Positions 56,499-64,000 of a stretch of 64,000 nucleotides of DNA are shown here, piece by piece; within the stretch, counting starts at the first letter, position 1; every line of letters starts with the position of its first letter. The stretch covers positions 76,582,479-76,646,478 of the forward strand of contig CM033712.1 in NCBI GenBank assembly GCA_019671005.1. The letters run 5' to 3'. The DNA comes from Hibiscus mutabilis. Taxonomy: Eukaryota > Streptophyta > Magnoliopsida > Malvales > Malvaceae. The translations under genes and the position numbers were made by a program. Under the pieces are notes generated by a model. The model had not been told where the DNA came from, did no database searches, and saw only the letters and a list, made by a program, of their open reading frames with translations.

Positions 56499-57304
56499 AT
56501 GGCAATGAACCACAATGAGAAGCCGCCGAAATTCTGTGGGCTGAATTTCAAAACATGGCAACAGAAGTTGTTGTTTTACCTGACTGTGTTGAACGTAGTA
56601 AAATATTTAAAGAAAGATTCTCTGGCTGTCACGAAAGGAGACGGAGAAGTGGATGAGCTCACCGCCTTCAGCATCACCCAAGATTGGGAAAATGGTGATT
56701 ACCTGTGTCGTAATTACATCCTCAACGGACTACAAGACTCGTTGTACCTGGTATATGATGTGTACAAAACAGCATTAGAACTGTGGGCTGCATTGGACAG
56801 AAAATACAAAGCAGAAGATGCTGGGACTAAGAAATTCTTATTCGCGAAATTCTTGAATTTTACTATGGTTGATTCAAAACCAGAAGTAACTCAAGTGGAG
56901 GAACTCCAACTGATTATCCACGAAATTCTTGCTGAAGGAATGGTGATAAGTGAATCCTTTCAAGTAGCTGCCATCACGGAAAAACTGCCTCCCATATGGA
57001 ATGACTTCAAAAATTACCTGAAGAACAAAAGAAAGGAGATGTCAGTGGAATAACTGATTGTTAGACTTCATATTGAAGAAGACAACAGTGGTAATGCTAG
57101 AAAGCTCAATAGAGAAACCTTTCAAGAGGTTAAGGCAAATATTATCGAAGTCGGGAAGGGAAGGCAACCCCAACAACACCAAGCCATGACAAAGTTGGGG
57201 CCCAATAATGGAATTTCCAAGAAAGAGAAATTCAATGGAGGTTGCTTCAACTGTGGAAAGGTGGGGTACAGATCTTCTGAATGTAGACATGCAAAAAAAA
57301 GCCA
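56499..57304 (+). pseudogene. gag: Copia gag, interrupted
   Basis: Open from MAMNHNEKPPKFCGLNFKTW through the capsid core (AALDRKYKAEDAGTKKFLFAKFLNF, the UBN2-type signature) to a TAA at 57051. The same frame continues as LIVRLHIEEDNSG to the nucleocapsid motif CFNCGKVGYRSSEC (57242-57283), where the zinc-binding His is Tyr. It ends near 57314. The loss of the His and the internal stop mean that the protein would not package RNA normally. Confidence 0.8.
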
Positions 57305-57314
57305 AGGAGGCTAA

Positions 57315-59055
57315 TATTGTGGAGGAAGAAGAATTATATGCCTAATAAAAGGGGATGGTTGTTGGTAGGGATATGTTATAATCTCTATAAAACCCAAGAA
57401 TTATGAATAAATAATATTGTTTATTTTCGTTTACATGATTAATGGCATAGACATGTTAACTATGATTCTTTGCGAACACATCCCTTTTCATTTCAAATAT
57501 GAACCATACGAAGAAATATAGAACTGCTTGATATGAATCATAGCGATGTTTATTCAAACAATAGAACAAACTAAAGGCAAAGATGCTATAGGGAAATTAT
57601 ACTCTATAAGTAGGATGTTGAAATCCAAAATTAATATATCGATTAATTTGGAGAAACTCTATGTGAGTAACGTTGCAACATCAAAAGGTACAATAAATTT
57701 GAAGATAATAATTAAAACTTCAAAATGTGCCTAACATGTGGGGGAGTTGTTCTATCAACTAATAAAGACACCATATGAGTTATGGAAGGAAATAAAAAGC
57801 TTCCTACAACTACATAAAAATGTGGGGGTGTCTTGCAAAGGTAATATTCCTATTACCGAAGTAAATGGAAATAAGTGGACTATATTTTCATTGACTATGT
57901 AGAACATAGTAACGAATATCAATTTATTGTGTACAAATAGATTCACAAGAATGTGATAATGAAAAACTAAGAATGTCTCATTCTTTGAAATATATTTCCT
58001 AAATACTTAGGGAAGTTGTCCAAGTTCAATGGAACGAACCATGGAGACTATCAATGGAAATTAGTCCATAGGTTCAACAAAAGGTTGAAACGAAAATATT
58101 GTCATGATGACAAATAAAAGTGTGACAAAAGTGTGCATTAGGATACATGATCTTATGTTGATGACACGCTCATTGTTATATATAACAATGAAATGGTAAA
58201 CCGTTCCAATTTCATGTTAAATATGAGACTAGAAGACATGAATTCTAGACATCCAAATTAAATGGTAACATGAAAGTCTCATATTATCACACTATGTGGA
58301 CAAATTCTTGAGAAATTTGACAATGATGATTCTGGTATAGCCAGAAATCAGTTAGACAACTGATCTCAAATAGAGTTATCTCTATTGATTATGTAAAATC
58401 AAAGGATAACGTTGCGGATCCGCTAACCAAAGGGTTAAATTAAGATCAAGTTGAGAAAACATCAAAAGGAATGGGACTAAAGCCCATGAAAATTTAAGGC
58501 ATTATGTGAAGGAAAACCCTGCCTAGTTGACTGGAGATCCCAAGATCTAGGTTCAAAGGGACAACCTAATTTCATAGACCTTGTGCGGTCATTGTGGGGG
58601 TTACTCTCCCAAGTCCATTCCTATGATGTGAATAGTGACTAAAACGGAACAGGCTAAGCAAAGATTTTAATGACCATTGTGTGCTTTGGTGAGCCAAGTA
58701 ACATAAGTCACCTATGTGAGAGTAAAGTGGGGCCGCTTCAAGGAGACTATTTGGGCATAGTTCTGTCAAACTCTTGTTGAACCAGAAGATGTCCACGGCC
58801 ATATGGACATAACCATGAGAACAAAACTCGTGTCTGAAAGGTAGTTGTGTGGAGTATATCATCGTTTACACAAACGGCTGAATAGTTCAAGGACATCACA
58901 TCTACTAGATAGCCAGTAAAGTAAATATACTTTCACAAGGGAAGGTTCAAAGGAGGAAACCTACCTATCTTATGCAACTATCAATCGTAGAAACTATCAT
59001 CACATCGAGTCAAAATGTTTTGATAAAATGCATCAATTTCATTTATGTGGGGGAT
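57315..59055 (+). pseudogene. Remnant of copia pol and 3' region
   Basis: Mostly unreadable. Near 57750-57830 TPYELWKE recalls the pol region after integrase. A YVDDTL fragment (58157 onward) resembles the RT catalytic box. SIDYVKSKDNVADPLTKGL at 58380-58440 is the RNase H C-terminus, followed by KGMGLKPM. Stops and frame changes are frequent. The last 500 bp is the 3' untranslated part. Confidence 0.65.
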
Positions 59056-59993
59056 TGTTGGAAAAACATGATAAAATGGTAACTTTGAGCCATATTTTGA
59101 ATGGGTAAAGATGGAGATTCGAATAAGGATTTGATTGGATCTTATTCTACTCCATGAGACCTTTACAATGGTATCTTATATGCTCAAAACGGATGAGTAA
59201 TGAATGAGAAATTAATGCTCAAAGTAAGGAGGTGTGAACTGAGAAAATGAAATGGAAACCTCCATTCCCACATTGATGGGATAAATGGAATGGGAAGTGT
59301 TTATAAACTTACTCACTTTGTGGTCATTGAATGACTTGAGTTGAACCTGTGCCTCACGCGTAAGGGGGTGCGAACCCAATCCCATTCGGGTTAGGGCGCA
59401 CCTGCACGACGTGGGCGACGCGAATATCTGAACCAGTCGGGCCCTACATAGGCCTTACCACTTCGAATTAACTTTTCCTTTTGTGACAAGTATATTATTC
59501 TGAAATTAAAGGGATATTTTCATATTTGATTTTATGCTTGCAGTTCACGCAAATATCTGATAGAGGACAAATCAGAATTTTGATTTAGTCACGTTTAGCC
59601 TAATTTTTCCTATAAATACATGGCCTCTTTCAGTTTTAATAAACGAAAAAAAACACACACACAGTTTTCAACTACTTTTCTCTCCCAAAAAACCTACATT
59701 ATTTTGGTGATAGTTGAAGGCTCGAGTTTGTTCGTGATTACTCAGTCGTGCTACTGAAGATAATCATCTGTTGTTGTATCCTGGGAGACCGATGACCGAA
59801 GACCTCTAGCACCGAAGAGCGGTCGAATCTGTCTTAAAGAAACTGTGTTCGTGCAGGCTTCAACAACCATATTTTCGGTTATTTCGAACTTATTTTCTAT
59901 TATTCTGAATCTTGTTTTTATTCTTGTAATTTATGTTCTTCTTTTTCCCGTTTAATATTAATTTATTTTGAATTTAACCCTATTTTTCCAACA
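59056..59993 (+). repeat. 3' LTR of the copia element (938 bp)
   Basis: TGTTGGAAAAACATG to TTTTCCAACA. Preceded by the polypurine tract TATGTGGGGGAT. Single copy of the 133-bp unit. Confidence 0.88.
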
Positions 59994-60387
59994 ATTTCCC
60001 ACTCAACTAGTTGTCTATACATGCAAACAAAAACATGATCAAACAATGAAGTATAATCACAATAACCAGTAGATTAAGGCAAAAGAATACATTTTCTGAA
60101 TTAAAGTTGTTATAAGCATTGATTTGTAAATTTATTGCAACATAAAAAAAATCAAAAGACTATAAACGATACATGATTCAGTAAAATAAGATCTTGAAGC
60201 ATTTAAAAAATATACAACAAGTATTCGAGTTGCTACTTATTGAAAGAAGTATAGCATATCAAGCCACTCATAGTAGATTACATACTCGACCAATATTTTC
60301 CTTAGCTAGTTTGACAGCTTTACCATTATCCTGTAAAATATAAAACATAACAAATATTTTTGATATAAAGGTCTTTGCATACGCCTC
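59994..60387. other. Spacer, no gene
   Basis: AT-rich. The start TTTCCCACTCAACTAGTTGTC resembles text often found inside other plant copia elements, so this may be the interrupted host element. Confidence 0.35.
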
Positions 60388-62341
60388 TATAACAACCCAA
60401 AATCCGGTCAGAATTGGGTTCCGGTGATCGGAAACCCTACATCAAAAATATTCAAATATTGTATTGATATTGACCACAAAGTCAATTGTATCGGTAGTGG
60501 ACTCTAATTGAGTCGAATTATTGTTTAAGGACCTTAATGAATGTATTAGAAACCTTTTAGTGGCTAAATTATAGAAATTGGAAGTTTGGGGATAAAAGTA
60601 TAAGGAAATGAGAGTTGAGGGACTAATCTTGTGATTAATCCCTCCTCAATTATAAATCCTATACGTGGGATAACCGGGAGAGCTTCCTTCATTGAAAGGA
60701 AAGCTTCTCAATTAAAGCTAAGTGAATATCTGAGGATTAGAACACTTACCCGATTCAAGCAAGCAAGCACCTCCCTCTATCTTCTTCAAGCAAGCTAGAA
60801 CCTCCTTTGTTGAAGGTTGGAAAGCTTGATTTCCTTCGATTTATTGTTATCGAATCATTGCAAGTGATTTGGTAAGCTATAACCCCCAAACAACCATTGA
60901 ATTTCATGGATATATCAAGCTTAATCACAAGCTAGGGTTTGGCCATCTATTGAGTTTGATAGCTAATAGCTATTTAAGCTTCGATATTAATTTTGAAATC
61001 GTTATATTGATTTCGGTATCATAATATTGAATCTAACTGAATCCTATTGTTTTTACCTAGCTCAAAAAGTTGGTAGAGATCATCCACCGTCACCAAAAAA
61101 AGCCAGGAACAAAGGGATTTTTATCCGAGAGCCTTGAAAGCTTTAGAATATCGAGGTGAGTATAGTCGCAGTCTCGGGATTGGGCTAGGTTTCTTTCTCA
61201 ATTTCATCGATAATAAAATTTTTATTGCTAACTCTATTGTTAAGGATTATTGCATCGAATCACTTATCGGTCATTATGGTAAGTATTGGTAAGTTTTCGC
61301 ATTGAGTATTGAGCATTGTCAATGTCATCGTCATTGTTAATGAACATCAGACATAGATATTGATGTTGCTATTATGTATTGTTATTGCCATTATCATTGC
61401 CATCACCATTGAATCATGGAAGTATAGGATATTGTTATAGAGCATTGATATAGCCATTGTTATTGATCATTGATGTCAACATCATTATTGTTATCGAAAC
61501 ATTGTAAATGAAACTTCGACTATTAATATTGTCATTGAGATCATTGAAATATTTCTATTGACATATATACTATTATTGGACATTGATATTGAATCATTGT
61601 TTATTGATAAAGCTATCGAACACATTGAATATTGTTATTGCTATTGAATACCGACCATTGATATTGTCACCGGACCTTGAATTCGAAGGACATTGGATAC
61701 AATTAGCATGCCATAGAATTCATGAGCTTAGTGTACGGGTGGACCACGGTCCTAGGGCTACGACCTATATTCATTTGGTGAGGCAGATGGGCTAGACCAT
61801 TCATTGATTTGGCGAGGCATAGGAATTCGCGTATCCATTATTCGGAATTGATCCAAGGGTTATTGTTAAAATATAGAAAATTGTTGATGAATATAATCAT
61901 TACATAGCTATTATAGTTCATAGCATTGTTATTGTCATCGCTTGAATTGCCATGCATTACTATGTTATTGCTATCATTTACCTCACTAGGTAATATATGC
62001 CTAATGCATTACATCTCATCCATTTCAGGTTAAGAGATTTACTGTTGGAGATCGGAGAAGTTGAAGCATTGGACAAGTCACTAGCAAGCTAAAGTAATGT
62101 ATATCGAGCCCATGAACTCCTAGTAGGGTGGCAAAGTACCTAGAACAATCATATAAGGCTCTTTTGATATGTATATTTTGTGCTTGTGGGATGTTAGTGC
62201 ACAAGGCTCAAAATGAACTTTTCATATGGCTTAAAAAGGACTAAAAGTGCATATTTGGCTCTAAAAGGTGAAAACATAGTAAATAGATTTGGATTAACAT
62301 GAAATTTGGCATGCTAGTAGTTTATAATGTTTAAAACTTAA
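60388..62341. repeat. LTR-like repeat, unclassified
   Basis: Begins TATAACAACCCAAAATCCGGTCAGAATTGGG, which resembles the (TG)TAACAACCC start of some plant gypsy LTRs. It runs without ORFs to the boundary of the next LTR. Its middle (61330-61680) is a degenerate simple repeat of CATTGNTATTG type. Neither end has a matching partner in the window, so classification is tentative. Confidence 0.4.
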
Positions 62342-64000
62342 TGTCGCAACCCTTTTTAGGAGGAAAAGGTTTTGACATTTTGGAAAACTTTATAAAAAAC
62401 ACGGAGTCGCCACCAATCTTTTTTGAAGAAAAAAAAGTGTGATTGGATCACTTTTAAAACAAGGGTATTTTGATAAAAATGTTTTATTTTATCAAAATAA
62501 CATTTTGGTCCACATAAAACAAATAAAACAAGTTTGGGGGTCGATTACGTGTGGGGAAGGGTTAGCACCCCCACAACTTCCAAAAACTAGTACATAATTT
62601 ATTTCAAAAAGTTATTTAAAAACTGGAATTTACAAGTTCACGAAATTTCGATTTATTTGTCCGCAAAGTGAATGTAAATCTATTTAAACGGCCTTATCGC
62701 CCGGGAAATAAACTTTAATCACCACCAACACTCCTGGCGCTAACTCGTCATTCCCGTTTGATAAGACATCGCATTAATTAAGTTTTGATTTTTTAATAAA
62801 TCAACAAGAAAATTAAATCTGTGAAAGTCTTTTAATTAAAATCTTATCAGTGATTAATACCTAAAGAAACATCTATGTTCATGTTAACTATTTAGGTTAT
62901 AATAAAATTAAGTGTGTCTTATTGAAAATAAAGAAAGTTTTACAACATACATGTCACTAATCTAGGTTTTAAGTTCCTAATCCTAAGGTTTAACACACAT
63001 ACATATTCATACAAGAATAAAATAAAAATACTTAAATTAAATTAACTATCAAAGTAATTAAAAATAAAGGAAAAGGTAATTAATTTTATCAAAAAAATAC
63101 TATGGACTAAATTAAAAAAGAACCAAATGTAAGGGTTAATTTGAAAATAAATTAAAATTAGGTGCCAAATTGAAAGAAAAAGGATGAAAGTGAAACAATT
63201 GAAAACAAAAGAGATGCGGCATAAGAACCGGAAAATAAGGACGTGGGTCATAACCAGGTTCAGGTCGGGTCAAACGGGTTGGTATATATAACAAATATTA
63301 TAACAGTTTTCATTTTATAAAAATCCCCCAAATGGATCACAGCCGATTCTTATAAAATTCTCTAAAGACATTCATCGTGTTCTTCATGAATTAAAGAACA
63401 CGGTGATGGTCCGCTGTGCCGGCCGCCTTCCACCAGCCGTCGTTGCCGGTGGAAAAATTCCCAAAAAATACAGATTTTTCCAAATTCTGGTGACCTCAAA
63501 ATCGTGTTTTTCCACCAGTTTTACGTCAAAGCCAAATCTCCACAGCGTTTCAAATAAAAATAAGGTAAAAAACAACCCATTTTCCTTTATTTAATTCGAA
63601 ACAGAAAGTAAATAGATAGAAAATATTACCAGAAACTTGCTTCTCTTATTGCTCTAGAACTCCGATTACAATTGTTTGCTCCTACAACTTCCGAATGTTA
63701 GTATGTTTACTGCAATTGCTGTGTGTGATTTCTATGGAATTGTTGTTGTTCTTACAATGATTTACAGTGGGGTTTATATAGCTATTGAAATGCTTAGATT
63801 ACAAGAGTAAATCCCTAATTTCTTCCTCTGAAATTGCTTGATCTTAGCTATGGCATCGATTTAGGGATTAGCCTTTCCCATTTTGGATTCTGATTTTCTA
63901 GCTAGGGCTTAGATTTAGGGATTTAATTCCCTTTTGTCTTTATCTTGAATTGGTGTGCTCTAATTTAGGGATTTAACCATTTTGTTCCTCAGTTTGTATG
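62342..64000 (-). repeat. Ogre/Tat-like LTR, same family as 526-2600 (runs off the window)
   Basis: TGTCGCAACCC start at 62342 with no primer site to its left, so this is the outer end of a 3' LTR (minus strand) or of a solo LTR. It aligns with LTR A along its whole visible length, including GAGTCGCCACC, the TATA box (63773-63780) and GATTTAGGGATTTAA. Short plus- and minus-strand frames near 63400 are not genes. Confidence 0.75.

Larger units (their letters stand above)
55074..59993 (+). mobile_element. Ty1/copia element with most of pol deleted
   Basis: Plus-strand element: LTR 55074-56128, interior 56129-59055, polypurine tract GTGGGGGAT just before LTR 59056-59993. Gag is present (56499-57304) and the RNase H end of pol is recognisable near 58380-58500 (SIDYVKSKDNVADPLTKGL). 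Integrase and most of RT are missing. Flanking pentamers ATTGT and ATTTC do not match exactly. It cannot transpose by itself. Confidence 0.85.

Noticed and set aside
61330..61680. Possible CRISPR-like or satellite array
   Set aside because: Only degenerate CATTGNTATTG simple sequence, with no fixed unit length or spacers.

Overview
This is a stretch of plant nuclear chromosome. Genes are spliced, introns are AT-rich with GT..AG borders, and the products include chloroplast-targeted lumen proteins and a class I NHX antiporter. About half of the window is retrotransposon sequence. The protein content fits a eudicot, probably a rosid. I cannot name the species from sequence alone. Nothing here is bacterial or viral cargo.

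Left block (1-26660) is nested LTR-retrotransposon territory. From the left it holds the 5' end of an Ogre/Tat-like Ty3/gypsy element (minus strand, LTR from 526, tRNA-Arg primer site). Next comes unassigned sequence, then a complete but inactivated Athila-type Ty3/gypsy element at 4389-16260. That element has TG..CA LTRs, a GTAGC target duplication, a tRNA-Asp primer site, gag, pol and a third ORF, all on the minus strand. It sits inside older gypsy debris whose own LTR is 19756-21970. A deleted SIRE-like Ty1/copia element follows at 22419-26660 with a rearranged 5' LTR.

Central block (30985-53086) is the gene island. Its genes are a single-exon RING-H2 protein (+), a broken GDSL first exon (+), a four-exon GDSL esterase/lipase (+), the thylakoid-lumen protein TLP18.3 (-), a PsbP-domain lumen protein resembling PPD7 (+), a 14-exon vacuolar NHX Na+(K+)/H+ antiporter (+), and an AT74-like phosphoglycerate mutase family protein (-). 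GDSL next to TLP18.3 matches what I remember of Arabidopsis At1g54790/At1g54780, and the AT74, GDSL, PPD7 and NHX assortment recalls At3g05xxx, so this looks like conserved microsynteny. GDSL, TLP18.3, the PsbP protein and NHX each carry one or two 1-2 nt indels in otherwise perfect exon structures. Small DNA transposons sit between genes: a Mutator-like MITE with a 9-bp target duplication just upstream of the RING gene, hAT-like elements at 33104 and 46186, and two foldback elements.

Right block (53700-64000) is again repeats: a foldback element built of about 36-bp units, a mostly deleted Ty1/copia element (55074-59993), an LTR-like repeat (60388-62341) and the start of another Ogre/Tat-like LTR of the same family as the one at 526.

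The most unusual feature is a short dyad module, TTGCC-NN-GGCAA, that recurs across the Athila element. It forms LTR minisatellites, a 24-bp array in gag, an exact five-copy 66-bp array (22 residues per unit) spliced in frame between RNase H and integrase, and a tract in the third ORF. In one pair of LTR positions both arms of the dyad have changed in a compensating way.
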